From the NCBI RefSeq assembly GCF_950101795.1, contig NZ_CATNLZ010000004.1, positions 62,001 to 126,000 on the forward strand: DNA of 64,000 nt. The letters run 5' to 3'. Below the pieces are notes generated by a model, which was not told where the DNA came from, searched no databases, and was given only the letters and a program-made list of their open reading frames with translations. The translations under genes were made by a program, and so were the position numbers. Shown piece after piece: positions 1-7,921 of the stretch; the stretch's first letter is position 1; each line of letters begins with the position of its first letter. Source of the DNA: Nocardioides sp. T2.26MG-1 (GTDB taxonomy: Bacteria; Actinomycetota; Actinomycetes; Propionibacteriales; Nocardioidaceae).

Positions 1-1
1 C

Positions 2-538
2 GTCGTGCTCGACGCACTGGGCCCGCGCGAGCGCACGGCGTTCGTCCTGCACGACATGTTCGGCGTGCCGTTCGACCAGGTCGGTGAGATCGTCGGCGCC
101 TCGGCGGGTACGGCGGCCCAGCTCGCCAGCCGGGCGCGCCGGCGGGTCCGCGACACCCCGCCGCCGGTCGCCGACCGGGCCACCCAGCGCCGGGTGCTCG
201 AGGCGTTCACGACCGCCGCCCGGGCGGGGGACTTCGAGGCGCTCCTCGAGGTGCTCGACCCCGACGTGCTGCTGCGCGCCGACGGTGGCGAGCACGGGCC
301 CTCCCTGCACGTGCGCGGTGCCGCCGAGGTCGCCTCGCGGGCGATCTCGTTCCGACGGATGGAGGCCGAGCAGGTCCGGGTCCTGGTCAACGGCGCGGTC
401 GGCCTCGTGTCGTTCCACAGCGGCCGCCCCGTGTCGGTGTTCAGCCCGGTGGTGCGCGACGGCCGGATCGTCGAGATCAACATCCTCGCCGACCCCGAGC
501 GGATCGACCGGCTGGGCATCGCCGACCTCGTCGGGTGA
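2..538 (+). CDS. ECF sigma factor, SigJ/ECF41-like (5' truncated)
   Basis: The reading frame is open to the left edge of the window, so the N-terminus, including sigma region 2, is missing. The first ~45 residues match sigma-70 region 4: ALGPRERTAFVLHDMFG, then the helix-turn-helix GEIVGASAGTAAQLASRARRR. After a short linker comes a SnoaL-like domain of ~110 residues (RRVLEAFTTAARAGDFEALL) of the kind that autoregulates ECF41 sigma factors. ECF41 proteins carry conserved DGGG and NPDKL motifs; ADGGEHG and ADPERI look like degenerate versions. The GTG at position 5 lies inside region 4 and is not a real start. An ECF41 partner is usually a small COE-type protein, and none follows here, so it may lie outside the window. 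Confidence 0.85.
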   Translation, partial: VVLDALGPRERTAFVLHDMFGVPFDQVGEIVGASAGTAAQLASRARRRVRDTPPPVADRATQRRVLEAFTTAARAGDFEALLEVLDPDVLLRADGGEHGPSLHVRGAAEVASRAISFRRMEAEQVRVLVNGAVGLVSFHSGRPVSVFSPVVRDGRIVEINILADPERIDRLGIADLVG

Positions 539-541
539 CCG

Positions 542-1060
542 TCAGTTGACCCGGCCGCCGCGCAGCCCGGCCCGCTGCACCACGCGCTGGATCGCGAGGT
601 CCCGGGCGTAGGGGCGCGCGACGTACCGGATGTCGCGGATCCCCTGCTCCTGGGCGGCGGACTCGAAGCAGAAGTGGCCGAACCCCAGCAGCCGGCCGTG
701 CAGGGGACGCCGCACGGTGATGTCGAGGATCCGGCTGAGCGGCATCGTCGCGAGGCTCTGGCTGAGCACCCCGTGCACCCGGAAGACCCGCATGTTGGTG
801 ATCACGAACCGGTCGCGGTGCTCACGCAGCGCCAGCCAGCCTGCGTGCGCGACCAGCGCGAACGCCACCAGCATCGGCGCCCACGCGAGGTCGATCGGGG
901 CGAACGGGCTCACCACCAGCAGCAACACGCCGGCGAGCGCCTCGAGCACCGGGCGCACGAACGCGACCCAGTGGTGGCGGACCTCGTCGACGATGACCTC
1001 CCCCTCGTCGCGCAGCAGGTGCTTGCCGATGCCGGGGTCGGCCCAGCTGGCGAAACCCAC
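542..1060 (-). CDS. PH-domain (bPH2/YdbS-like) membrane protein
   Basis: A 172-residue protein with two adjacent hydrophobic segments (about residues 37-52 and 58-76), followed by the signature DRFVITNMRVFRVHGVL and the strand SRILDITVRRPLHGRLLGFG. This is the layout of bacterial PH-domain (former DUF304/YdbS) proteins, in which a membrane hairpin precedes a cytoplasmic beta-barrel. Molecular function is unknown for most of the family. It lies 10 bases downstream of a 54-codon gene on the same strand, and the two are probably co-transcribed. It converges with the sigma-factor gene, with 3 bases between the stops. Confidence 0.8.
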   Translation of the reverse strand: MGFASWADPGIGKHLLRDEGEVIVDEVRHHWVAFVRPVLEALAGVLLLVVSPFAPIDLAWAPMLVAFALVAHAGWLALREHRDRFVITNMRVFRVHGVLSQSLATMPLSRILDITVRRPLHGRLLGFGHFCFESAAQEQGIRDIRYVARPYARDLAIQRVVQRAGLRGGRVN

Positions 1061-1070
1061 GGGGGGCTCG

Positions 1071-1235
1071 CTACTCGAGCTCGCGCACGAAGGTGATCAC
1101 CGCGGTGAAGAAGTCGGCGGTGAGGCTCGCTCCGTTGCTGCCGGCGGTCTGCGCCGACTCGGCGAGACCGTGGGGGTCGGTGACCATCCAGAAGCCGCCG
1201 AAGACGACGAGCAGGACGACGAGGGCTTTGCGCAT
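1071..1235 (-). CDS. Small single-pass membrane or exported protein
   Basis: A 54-codon ORF beginning MRKALVVLLVVFGGFWMVTDP, a charged start followed by one hydrophobic segment of ~15 residues, then a short polar tail (SLTADFFTAVITFVRELE). I chose the internal ATG at 1235 over the upstream in-frame ATG at 1262 because GGAG sits 10 bases before it and the longer form adds only a non-conserved, basic leader. The gene directly precedes the PH-domain membrane gene and is probably its operon partner. Similar tiny membrane proteins are common in Nocardioides-type genomes; no function can be assigned. Confidence 0.6.
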   Translation of the reverse strand: MRKALVVLLVVFGGFWMVTDPHGLAESAQTAGSNGASLTADFFTAVITFVRELE

Positions 1236-1333
1236 GGGGGAAGTGCTCCATCTCAGTGACACCCGGAGTCATGACGGTGGACCGGGGTCGTGTCTACCGA
1301 GATCTCGCCCCCGATGCACGCAGGCGCGCCGGT

Positions 1334-2164
1334 CTAGACCGATCCGGCCCAGGCGGAGGTCGCGTCCCAGAGCCGCGCGGCGGCCTCCGCGTCCCGGGCG
1401 TCCGGCGACGGCTCCGCCGGGGCGGACCGGCGGTGGTAGCCACCGGGCGCGGCCTCGGGCGAGGTCGCGCAGAACACCGTGGTGCGGGCCCCCTGCGCCG
1501 GGGTGAGCAGCGCGCGCCGCTCCAGCGGCGCCGCGAGCCGGCGCAGCCGGGCCAGCACCGGCGCGGTCTCCAGTCCCCGGTCGGCGACGTGGGTGTGGAC
1601 CGAGCCCGGGTGCAGCGCGTAGCCGTGCAGCCCCCGCTCGCCGTACCTCCGCTCGACCTCGGCGGCCTCGTGGACCAGGGCGAGCTTGGAGGTGCCGTAC
1701 GCCGCCCACGAGTCGTACGGCGTGACCCGGCCGTCGAGCCAGGCGTTGCGACCCCGCTCGTGGAGCTTCGAGACGACGTTCACGACCCGCGCCTCGCCGT
1801 GGGTGCCCGCGGTCTCCAGCAGCAGCGGCACGAGGAGCCTGGTCAGCTGCGCGGTGCCGAGGTAGTTGGTCCGCCAGTGCACCTCGTGGCCGTCGACCAG
1901 CTGCGGCTCGGACCACCGCGAGCGCAGGTCGAGGTGGACGCCCGCGTTGTTGACCAGCGCATCGAGCCGGTCGCTGCTGGAGGCGACCCATGCGGCCAGC
2001 GACGCCACCGACTCCCGGGAGGCGAGGTCGAGGGGGTGCGTGTCGACGGCCACCGGGCAGGAGCGGGTCGTGGTCAGCACCCGGAACCCCCGCGACCGCA
2101 GCGCCGCCGCGGTCGCCTCGCCGAGCGACCCGGCGCCCGCACCGGTGACGAGCGCTACCCTCAC
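1334..2164 (-). CDS. Short-chain dehydrogenase/reductase (SDR)
   Basis: 276 residues with the classical SDR signatures: the nucleotide-binding TGAGAGSLG at residues 7-15, NNAG at 72-75, a catalytic Ser near 132 and YGTSK with Tyr156 and Lys160. It is therefore a NAD(P)-dependent oxidoreductase. The region after the catalytic Lys resembles the WW-domain oxidoreductase/retinol dehydrogenase-like branch of actinobacterial SDRs, whose substrates are mostly unknown. The GTG start overlaps the stop of the upstream VOC gene (GTGA at 2164-2161), so the two are translationally coupled. A much longer open frame continues upstream but only as a shadow of that gene. Confidence 0.85.
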   Translation of the reverse strand: MRVALVTGAGAGSLGEATAAALRSRGFRVLTTTRSCPVAVDTHPLDLASRESVASLAAWVASSSDRLDALVNNAGVHLDLRSRWSEPQLVDGHEVHWRTNYLGTAQLTRLLVPLLLETAGTHGEARVVNVVSKLHERGRNAWLDGRVTPYDSWAAYGTSKLALVHEAAEVERRYGERGLHGYALHPGSVHTHVADRGLETAPVLARLRRLAAPLERRALLTPAQGARTTVFCATSPEAAPGGYHRRSAPAEPSPDARDAEAAARLWDATSAWAGSV

Positions 2165-2646
2165 CCGGCGCGCACCGCGTCGTAGAACGCCTGCATGCGC
2201 GGCCCGATCCGGGCCAGCTCGACGTACGGCACTCCCCCGGCGGATCCATCGACGTAGGCGAACTCGATCTCCCCGTCCATCATCGAGCCGCGCATCAGCA
2301 CCGGCACGCCGGCCGCCTCGGCGGCGGCGCAGGCCGCGTCCACGTCGTCGACCGCGAAGCACACGTGGTGCAGGCCCGGCCCGTGGGCGTCGAGGAACTC
2401 CTGGTGGACCGTGGGCCCCGACACCGGCTCGATCAGCTCGAGCTGGAGGTCGCCGCTGTAGCCCAGCGAGACGTGCGCGGTGAACTCGACGGGCTCGCCG
2501 CGCAGGGTGGTCGACTCGCGTCCGAACACGACGTCGGGGATGCGGGTCCACGCCGCGACGCCGAACTGCTCCGCGAGCAGCCGCTCGGTCGCCGCGATGT
2601 CGTCGGTGACCCAGGCGACCTGGAGGACGGGGCCGGAGGCGATCAC
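2161..2646 (-). CDS. VOC-family (glyoxalase/dioxygenase fold) protein
   Basis: A 161-residue protein with two beta-alpha-beta-beta-beta halves: LQVAWVTDDIAATERLLAE opens the first and GLHHVCFAVDDVDAA the second, ending PYVELARIGPRM. His93 in GLHHVCF and the Glu near the C-terminus (YVEL) fit metal ligands of vicinal-oxygen-chelate enzymes. It most resembles the branch that includes methylmalonyl-CoA epimerase-like and hydroxyacyl/aromatic enzymes; the substrate cannot be read from sequence. It is the first gene of a two-gene unit with the SDR, whose GTG overlaps its stop codon, suggesting consecutive steps on one small molecule. Confidence 0.75.
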   Translation of the reverse strand: MIASGPVLQVAWVTDDIAATERLLAEQFGVAAWTRIPDVVFGRESTTLRGEPVEFTAHVSLGYSGDLQLELIEPVSGPTVHQEFLDAHGPGLHHVCFAVDDVDAACAAAEAAGVPVLMRGSMMDGEIEFAYVDGSAGGVPYVELARIGPRMQAFYDAVRAG

Positions 2647-2656
2647 CCCGCGGACA

Positions 2657-3487
2657 CTAGTGCGCGGAGACCGGACCGGTCACCGGCCAGCACACCTCGG
2701 TCCGGTGGGCGAGCAGGTCCTCGGGGTCGCCCACCGGCAGGTAGCGCTCCACGACCGGCCCGTCGGCGGCCAGCGCCTGCTCGGTGACCGCGCGCCCGAC
2801 CGCGGAGTACGCCGCGTCCAGGTCGACCATCGGACCGTCGTACGACGCGACCGCGTAGTGCGCGGCCGGCCGCTCGACGACCTCCACCCGCCCGGGCAGC
2901 GGCGGCACCTGCGTCACCGGCACGAAGGCGACCAGCTCCGCGACGCCCTCGGTGAAGAACTCCGTCGGGAACACCGCGCCGTCCGGTCCGGTGCGCTCGA
3001 CCCCCGAGACACGCAGCAGCCGGTGCAGCTCGGTGAACGCCTCGATCCACCACGACACGACCGACTCGCTGTCCTCGGTCCCCCGGATCGCCAGCGTCAG
3101 CGCGGCCGGCTCGTCGCGGTGCACGACCGCGATCCGCTCCTCGCCGGTGAGCATCCGGCGCAGCGAGTCGACGGCGTCCTGGGTCTGGCGCAGCTGCCGG
3201 CTCATCCGGTCGAGGTGGGCCGCGATCACCCGGTCGCGGGCGTCCTCGTCGGGCGCGGCCAGCACCGCACGCACCTCCTCGACGGGGAGGTCGAGGTCGC
3301 GCAGCCGGCGGATCAGCCGGGCCGGGCCGACCTGCTCGGGCCGGTAGTAGCGGTAGCCGCTGTGCGGGTCGATCCGGGCCGGCGCCAGCAGCCCCACGTC
3401 GTGGTAGTGGCGCAGCGCCTTCACCGTCAGGAAGGTCATCCGCGAGAAGTCCCCGATGCTCAGCAGCCCGGTCGTCTGGTCAGCCAT
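2657..3487 (-). CDS. MerR-family regulator with GyrI-like effector domain
   Basis: The N-terminal ~75 residues form a MerR winged helix (LSIGDFSRMTFLTVKALRHY, then GLLAPARIDPHSGYRYYRPEQV). A dimerisation helix follows (about 80-120), and residues ~125-276 form a GyrI/BmrR-like ligand domain (VEVVERPAAHYAVASYDGP). Such proteins sense hydrophobic or cationic drugs and activate efflux genes by untwisting promoters with 19-20 base spacers. It is divergent from a DHA2 exporter at 3589, and the 101-base gap contains two MerR-like inverted repeats, so it most likely controls both the exporter and itself. Confidence 0.88.
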   Translation of the reverse strand: MADQTTGLLSIGDFSRMTFLTVKALRHYHDVGLLAPARIDPHSGYRYYRPEQVGPARLIRRLRDLDLPVEEVRAVLAAPDEDARDRVIAAHLDRMSRQLRQTQDAVDSLRRMLTGEERIAVVHRDEPAALTLAIRGTEDSESVVSWWIEAFTELHRLLRVSGVERTGPDGAVFPTEFFTEGVAELVAFVPVTQVPPLPGRVEVVERPAAHYAVASYDGPMVDLDAAYSAVGRAVTEQALAADGPVVERYLPVGDPEDLLAHRTEVCWPVTGPVSAH

Positions 3488-3501
3488 GGCGCCCAGCCTG
3501 C

Positions 3502-3522
3502 ACCCTCCCGCTGCAGGAGGGT
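3502..3522. promoter_or_regulatory. Inverted repeat, candidate MerR operator on the regulator side
   Basis: A perfect inverted repeat ACCCTCC-N7-GGAGGGT lies 15 bases upstream of the MerR gene start. Its half-sites resemble those of the operator at 3555-3574 in front of the exporter, suggesting that the same protein binds both and autoregulates. Seen directly; the binding is inferred. Confidence 0.5.
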
Positions 3523-3551
3523 CCAGCCGTCCTCCCGTGGCGCCCCGGGCC

Positions 3552-3583
3552 TTGACTCTCCCCCGACGGGAGGTCGGAGAACT
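3552..3583 (+). promoter_or_regulatory. MerR-type promoter and operator for the DHA2 exporter
   Basis: TTGACT at 3552-3557 is followed by the dyad CTCCCCCGACGGGAG (3558-3572), with a 19-base spacer to GAGAAC at 3577-3582. This is the geometry of MerR-activated promoters: a long spacer with the operator dyad inside it. The likely ribosome-binding GGAG at 3576-3579 overlaps the distal part, so the leader would be very short. Promoter assignment is inference. Confidence 0.55.
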
Positions 3584-3588
3584 CCGCC

Positions 3589-5058
3589 ATGAGCACTCAC
3601 ACCTCTCCCCACGAGGCTCCCCAGGACACCTTCCGGCGCGGACCGCTCGCGGTGCTGCTGACCGGGGTCTTCCTGATCGTCCTCGACTTCTTCGTCGTCA
3701 ACGTCGCCCTGCCGTCCGTGCAGCGCGACCTCCACGCCGCCGACACCACGCTCGAGTGGCTGGTCGCCGGCTACGGCCTGACCTTCGGCGGGCTTCTCCT
3801 GGTCGCGAGCCGGGTCGCCGACCGCTGGGGCCGGCGCCGGACGTTCCTCGTCGGCGTCGCGCTGTTCGTGGCGAGCTCGGCGGCCTGCGGCCTCGCTCCC
3901 GACGCCGACACGCTGCTGGCGGCCCGCCTGGTGCAGGGGTCGGCGGCCGCCGCGGTCGGCCCGACCGTGCTGGCGCTGATCGGCGACGTGTACGCCGGGC
4001 AGCACCGGGTGCGCGCCCTCGGGGCGTACGCGACCGTGATGGGGCTGGCCGCGGCGCTCGGCCAGCTGGTGGGCGGGGTGCTGATCCACCTCGACATCGC
4101 GGGGTCGGGCTGGCGCTCGATCTTCCTGGTCAACGTGCCGATCGGCCTGGCCGCGATCGTCGCCGGACCGCGGGTGCTGCCGGAGTCCCGCGTGCCCGGT
4201 GCCGCCCGGGTCGACCTGCCGGAGGCGGGGCTGGTGGTGGCCGCGCTGACCGCGCTGGTGCTGCCCCTGGTGGAGGGTCAGCGCCAGGGGTGGCCGCTGT
4301 GGACGTGGGCCTGCCTCGCGGGCGCGCTCGTGGCGGCCGAGGCCGCGTGGCTGCGCGGCCGGGCGCTGCGGGGCCGCGGGGTGCCGCCGCTGGTCGACCC
4401 CGAGGCGTTCCGCTCCCGCCCCGTGGCTGCCGGGCTGCTCGCGCAGACGCTGCTGTTCACCGGCATGGCCGCCTACTTCCTCGTGCTGGCGCTCTACCTC
4501 CAGGACGGCCGCGGCCTGGGCCCCCTGACGTCGGGGGTGGTCTTCACCGCCGTGGCGGCGTCGTACATGGTCGGCACCCGCAACGCGGCGGCCGTGCTGG
4601 GCCGGTACGGCGGCCGGCTGACGATCACCGGCGCGGCCCTCGCGTTCGGCACCGGCCACCTGCTGCTGCTCGGCGCGGTCGAGCGCATCGGCGTCGGCGG
4701 GTCCGTGCTCTGGCTGGTGCCGGGGCTCGCGGTCGGCGGCCTCGGCATGGGCGTCGCGCTGTCCGGCATCGTCGGCACGATCATGGGCTCGGTCGAGTCC
4801 CGGCACGCCGGCACGGTCTCCGGCACCGCCTCGACCGTCCAGCAGGTCGGCAACGCCGTGGGCGTCGCGCTGGTCGGCATCGTGTTCTTCGGCCGGGCCG
4901 CGCACGACGTGGCCACGGCGTTCGAGGCGTCGCTGGTGTACCTGCTGGCCACGACCGTGGCGGTCGCGCTCGCGGCGACGTTCCTGCCGGGGCGGCCAGC
5001 ACGGTCGCCGAGGGGTCAGTCGGTGAAGGAGGCCAGCAGCTCGTCGGCGGCGGCGTAG
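3589..5058 (+). CDS. MFS multidrug exporter, DHA2 (EmrB/QacA) family
   Basis: 489 residues with about 14 predicted hydrophobic segments. It has the DHA2 opening (LTGVFLIVLDFFVVNVALPSV), the loop motif A variant ASRVADRWGRRRTFL near residue 75, and the antiporter motif C-like region (GAYATVMGLAAALGQLVGGVL) around 143-163. It should export drugs or metabolites by proton antiport. The adjacent divergent MerR/GyrI-type regulator and the MerR promoter support drug-inducible expression. The 3' end runs 43 bases into the converging meaB gene, an unusually long convergent overlap, although the last ~15 residues look non-essential. Confidence 0.9.
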   Translation: MSTHTSPHEAPQDTFRRGPLAVLLTGVFLIVLDFFVVNVALPSVQRDLHAADTTLEWLVAGYGLTFGGLLLVASRVADRWGRRRTFLVGVALFVASSAACGLAPDADTLLAARLVQGSAAAAVGPTVLALIGDVYAGQHRVRALGAYATVMGLAAALGQLVGGVLIHLDIAGSGWRSIFLVNVPIGLAAIVAGPRVLPESRVPGAARVDLPEAGLVVAALTALVLPLVEGQRQGWPLWTWACLAGALVAAEAAWLRGRALRGRGVPPLVDPEAFRSRPVAAGLLAQTLLFTGMAAYFLVLALYLQDGRGLGPLTSGVVFTAVAASYMVGTRNAAAVLGRYGGRLTITGAALAFGTGHLLLLGAVERIGVGGSVLWLVPGLAVGGLGMGVALSGIVGTIMGSVESRHAGTVSGTASTVQQVGNAVGVALVGIVFFGRAAHDVATAFEASLVYLLATTVAVALAATFLPGRPARSPRGQSVKEASSSSAAA

Positions 5059-5981
5059 GGGTCGGTCTCCCCCGCGACCACGGCCGCGGCGAGGTCGTCG
5101 AGCTCGGAGCGGCCGTGGACGTCACCCCAGCGCCGGCGCAGCGCCGTCACCGCGATCGCCTCGATCTCGTCGCGGGCGCGGCGCCGGCGCCGGCGCTCGA
5201 GCTCGCCGCTGGACTCCAGCCAGGCCCGGTGCCGGTCGATCTCGGCGACGAGCTCGTCCATGCCCTCGCCCTTGTGGGCGACGGTCTTGACGATCGAGGG
5301 CCGCCAGGCGCCCTCGGGCAGCTGGGCGAGCTGCAGCATCGAGCGCAGGTCGCGGCGCACCTGGTCGGCGCCCTCGCGGTCGGCCTTGTTGACGACGTAC
5401 AGGTCGCCGATCTCGAGGATGCCGGCCTTGGCCGCCTGGATGCCGTCGCCCATGCCCGGGGCGAGCAGCACCATCGTGGTGTCGGCCATGCCGGCGATCT
5501 CGACCTCGCTCTGGCCCACGCCGACGGTCTCGACCAGCACCACGTCGCAACCGGCGGCGTCGAGGACCCGCAGCGCCTGCGGCGTGGTCCAGGCGAGCCC
5601 GCCGAGGTGGCCGCGCGAGGCCATCGAGCGGATGTAGACGTCGCGGTCCAGCGCGTGGTCCTGCATGCGCACCCGGTCGCCGAGCAGAGCGCCGCCGGAG
5701 AACGGCGAGGACGGGTCGACCGCGAGCACGCCGACCCGCTTGCCGGCGCGGCGCAGCTCGGTGACCAGCGCGCTGGTCGAGGTCGACTTGCCGACCCCCG
5801 GGGACCCGGTGATGCCGATGACCTGCGCATGGCCGGTGTGCGGCGCGAGCGCCGCCATCACCTCGCGCAGCAGCGGCGACTCGTCCTCGACCAGGGAGAT
5901 CAAGCGGGCGACGGCCCGGGCCTCGCCGGCGCGGGCGCGCTCGACGAGGTCCGGGACCGTGACATCACGCCTTCGGGACAC
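5016..5981 (-). CDS. meaB: Methylmalonyl/ethylmalonyl-CoA mutase-associated GTPase MeaB
   Basis: 321 residues of the ArgK/MeaB G3E GTPase family. The P-loop is GSPGVGKS at residues 59-66, the switch/Walker B region [16 protein letters not shown], and the base-recognition motif NKAD. MeaB binds B12-dependent acyl-CoA mutases, gates adenosylcobalamin loading and protects them from inactivation. It follows the thiolase gene with a 17-base overlap, starting at a GTG inside the thiolase end. Its client here is likely the MeaA-type mutase encoded at 36.2-38.2 kb. I recall meaB beside thiolase and epimerase genes in Streptomyces too, so the grouping is conserved. Confidence 0.95.
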   Translation of the reverse strand: MSRRRDVTVPDLVERARAGEARAVARLISLVEDESPLLREVMAALAPHTGHAQVIGITGSPGVGKSTSTSALVTELRRAGKRVGVLAVDPSSPFSGGALLGDRVRMQDHALDRDVYIRSMASRGHLGGLAWTTPQALRVLDAAGCDVVLVETVGVGQSEVEIAGMADTTMVLLAPGMGDGIQAAKAGILEIGDLYVVNKADREGADQVRRDLRSMLQLAQLPEGAWRPSIVKTVAHKGEGMDELVAEIDRHRAWLESSGELERRRRRRARDEIEAIAVTALRRRWGDVHGRSELDDLAAAVVAGETDPYAAADELLASFTD

Positions 5982-7167
5982 GCACGATCAGGGCGTCGCC
6001 CTGCCCACCGCCGCCGCACAGCGCGGCCGCACCGACGCCGCCGCCGCGACGCTTGAGCTCGAGGGCGAGGTGCAGCACGATCCGGGCGCCGGACATGCCG
6101 ACCGGGTGGCCGAGCGCGATCGCGCCGCCGTTCACGTTGACCTTCTCCTGGGGGATGCCGAGCTCGCGGGCGGACACGATGCCGACCGCGGCGAAGGCCT
6201 CGTTGAGCTCGACCAGGTCGAGGTCCTCGACGGCGATGCCCTCCTTGGCCACGGCCTTCTTGATCGCGTTGGCCGGCTGGCTCTGCAGGCTTGAGTCGGG
6301 TCCCGCGACCTGGCCCGAGGCCCCGATCTCGGCCAGCCACTCGAGGCCGAGCTCGTCGGCCTTCGCCTTGCTCATCACGACCACGGCGCAGGCGCCGTCG
6401 GAGATCTGCGACGAGGAGCCGGCGGTGATCGTGCCGTCCTTGCTGAACGCCGGGCGCAGCTTGCCGAGCGACTCCGCGGTCGTGTCGCCGCGCACGCCCT
6501 CGTCGGTGGCGACCACGACCGGGTCGCCCTTGCGCTGCGGGATCTCGACCGGGACGACCTCGTCGTCGAACACGCCGTTCTTCCACGCCTCGGCGGCCAG
6601 CTGGTGGGAGCGCGCGGAGAACTCGTCCTGCTCCTCGCGGGTGAGCTCGCGGGCACCGGAGTTGCAGGTCTCGGTGAGGTTGCCCATCGGCTGGTCGGTG
6701 AACTGGTCGTACAGCGCGTCGTAGGCCATCGAGTCCACCAGCGCGGTGTCGCCGTACTTGAAGCCCTCGCGGGACTTCGGCAGCAGGTGGGGCGCCTGCG
6801 TCATCGACTCCATGCCGCCGGCGACCACGATGTCGTGCTCACCGGCGCGGATCAGCTGGTCGGCGAGCGCGATCGCGTTGATGCCGGACAGGCAGACCTT
6901 GTTGATCGTGATCGCGGGCACGCTCATCGGGATGCCGCCCTTGACCGACGCCTGGCGGGCGGTGATCTGCCCGGCTCCGGCCTGGATCACGTGGCCCATG
7001 ACGACGTACTCGACCTGGTCCCCGGAGATGCCGGCCTTCTCGAGTGCCGCCTTGATGGCGACACCGCCCAGGTCAGCTGCGGACTGGGTCTTGAGGCCGC
7101 CGAGCAGACGGCCGATGGGGGTGCGTGCCCCCGCGACGATGACGGAACCAGACGTGGGACCGGGCAT
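5965..7167 (-). CDS. Acetyl-CoA C-acetyltransferase (biosynthetic thiolase)
   Basis: 400 residues with the thiolase hallmarks: nucleophile Cys92 in [13 protein letters not shown], the [18 protein letters not shown] block containing the catalytic His, and the C-terminal CGGGGQGDA with the second catalytic Cys. It condenses two acetyl-CoA to acetoacetyl-CoA or does the reverse. The ATG at 7167 is preceded by GGAGG and starts at the usual family N-terminus; the open frame continues 33 codons upstream without support. It heads an operon with meaB. Its promoter region carries one copy of the TTACC-N4-GGTAA motif seen before other ethylmalonyl-CoA pathway genes, which supports an assimilatory role. 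Confidence 0.93.
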   Translation of the reverse strand: MPGPTSGSVIVAGARTPIGRLLGGLKTQSAADLGGVAIKAALEKAGISGDQVEYVVMGHVIQAGAGQITARQASVKGGIPMSVPAITINKVCLSGINAIALADQLIRAGEHDIVVAGGMESMTQAPHLLPKSREGFKYGDTALVDSMAYDALYDQFTDQPMGNLTETCNSGARELTREEQDEFSARSHQLAAEAWKNGVFDDEVVPVEIPQRKGDPVVVATDEGVRGDTTAESLGKLRPAFSKDGTITAGSSSQISDGACAVVVMSKAKADELGLEWLAEIGASGQVAGPDSSLQSQPANAIKKAVAKEGIAVEDLDLVELNEAFAAVGIVSARELGIPQEKVNVNGGAIALGHPVGMSGARIVLHLALELKRRGGGVGAAALCGGGGQGDALIVRVPKA

Positions 7168-7211
7168 GGGAGGAGCCTCCAGAAGGTACGGGGGGTGATC
7201 TCGGGCCGACC

Positions 7212-7225
7212 TTACCCACGGGTTC
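7212..7225. promoter_or_regulatory. TTACC-N4-GGTAA-type palindrome (thiolase/epimerase promoter gap)
   Basis: TTACC CACG GGTTC on the plus strand: one arm is complete and the other is degenerate in its last two bases. It lies 45 bases upstream of the thiolase ATG and 91 bases upstream of the divergent epimerase, so it could serve both. The flanking ACCCGTGGGTAAGGTC on the minus strand is the same sequence found at the ccr site on the plus strand, which makes chance unlikely. Confidence 0.5.
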
Positions 7226-7315
7226 CATCCCCGGCGAGGGGTGGAGACTTTGGTCCCGTGGGACACATGTCACATGGCCTGACATGGCTCTTGACCGGCG
7301 TACGACGATGGACCC

Positions 7316-7759
7316 ATGAGTCTTGACGTCCCAGCACACCTGTTCACCGCGATCGACCACGTGGGCGTGGCCGTCCCCGACCTGGACGCCGCGATCACGT
7401 TCTACGAGGAGGTCTACGGGATGCGCATGGCGCACCGCGAGACCAACGAGGAGCAGGGTGTGCAGGAGGCGATGATGGCCGTCGGCGACTCCGGGTCCCA
7501 CATCCAGCTGCTCGCGCCGCTGAACGAGAAGTCGACGATCGCGAAGTTCCTCGACAGCAAGGGGCCCGGCATCCAGCAGATGGCCTACCGGGTCACCGAC
7601 ATCGACGCCGTCGGCGCGATCCTGCGCGAGCGCGGCCTGCGCCTGCTGTACGACGAGCCGAAGCGCGGCACGTCCAACTCCCGGGTGAACTTCATCCACC
7701 CCAAGGACGCCGGTGGCATCCTGGTCGAGCTCGTCGAGCCTGCGGCCGCCGCTCACTGA
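7316..7759 (+). CDS. mce: Methylmalonyl/ethylmalonyl-CoA epimerase
   Basis: A 147-residue VOC-fold protein that aligns along its length with actinobacterial methylmalonyl-CoA epimerases (AIDHVGVAVPDLDAA; NEEQGVQEAMM; LLYDEPKRGTSNSRVNFIHPK). It racemises the alpha-carbon of methylmalonyl- and ethylmalonyl-CoA. Metal ligands expected from the Propionibacterium enzyme (His12, Gln65, His91, Glu141) correspond to His15, Gln64, Gln88 and Glu138 here, so one His ligand is replaced by Gln (GIQQMAY where relatives have GLHHMAW). It is divergent from the thiolase-meaB operon and closed by a strong terminator. Confidence 0.92.
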   Translation: MSLDVPAHLFTAIDHVGVAVPDLDAAITFYEEVYGMRMAHRETNEEQGVQEAMMAVGDSGSHIQLLAPLNEKSTIAKFLDSKGPGIQQMAYRVTDIDAVGAILRERGLRLLYDEPKRGTSNSRVNFIHPKDAGGILVELVEPAAAAH

Positions 7760-7783
7760 AAGCGCTGCGGCGACACAGTCGGG

Positions 7784-7824
7784 AGCCGGTCCCGGCCCGC
7801 TACGGTGGGCCGGGACCGGCTTTT
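7784..7824 (+). terminator. Rho-independent terminator after the epimerase gene
   Basis: A perfect 15-base-pair stem (7784-7798 with 7807-7821) with the 8-base loop GCTACGGT, followed by TTT. It begins 25 bases after the epimerase stop codon, on the same strand, and lies before the ccr promoter. This implies that ccr is transcribed independently. Confidence 0.85.
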
Positions 7825-7860
7825 CGTTGAGGCACGCGTCACAGGGGGTGTTGCCTCCTG

Positions 7861-7874
7861 TTACCCGTGGGTAA
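7861..7874. promoter_or_regulatory. Perfect TTACC-N4-GGTAA palindrome upstream of ccr
   Basis: TTACC CGTG GGTAA, with both five-base arms perfect, centred about 54 bases upstream of the ccr GTG. This is the best copy of the motif shared with the thiolase, 3-hydroxybutyryl-CoA dehydrogenase and mutase genes. Form and position suit a TetR-type operator. The regulator is not encoded in the window. Confidence 0.6.
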
Positions 7875-7921
7875 GGTCCGGCCAACACCCGATGCGACCG
7901 ACCCCACCCCCAGGAGCCGAC

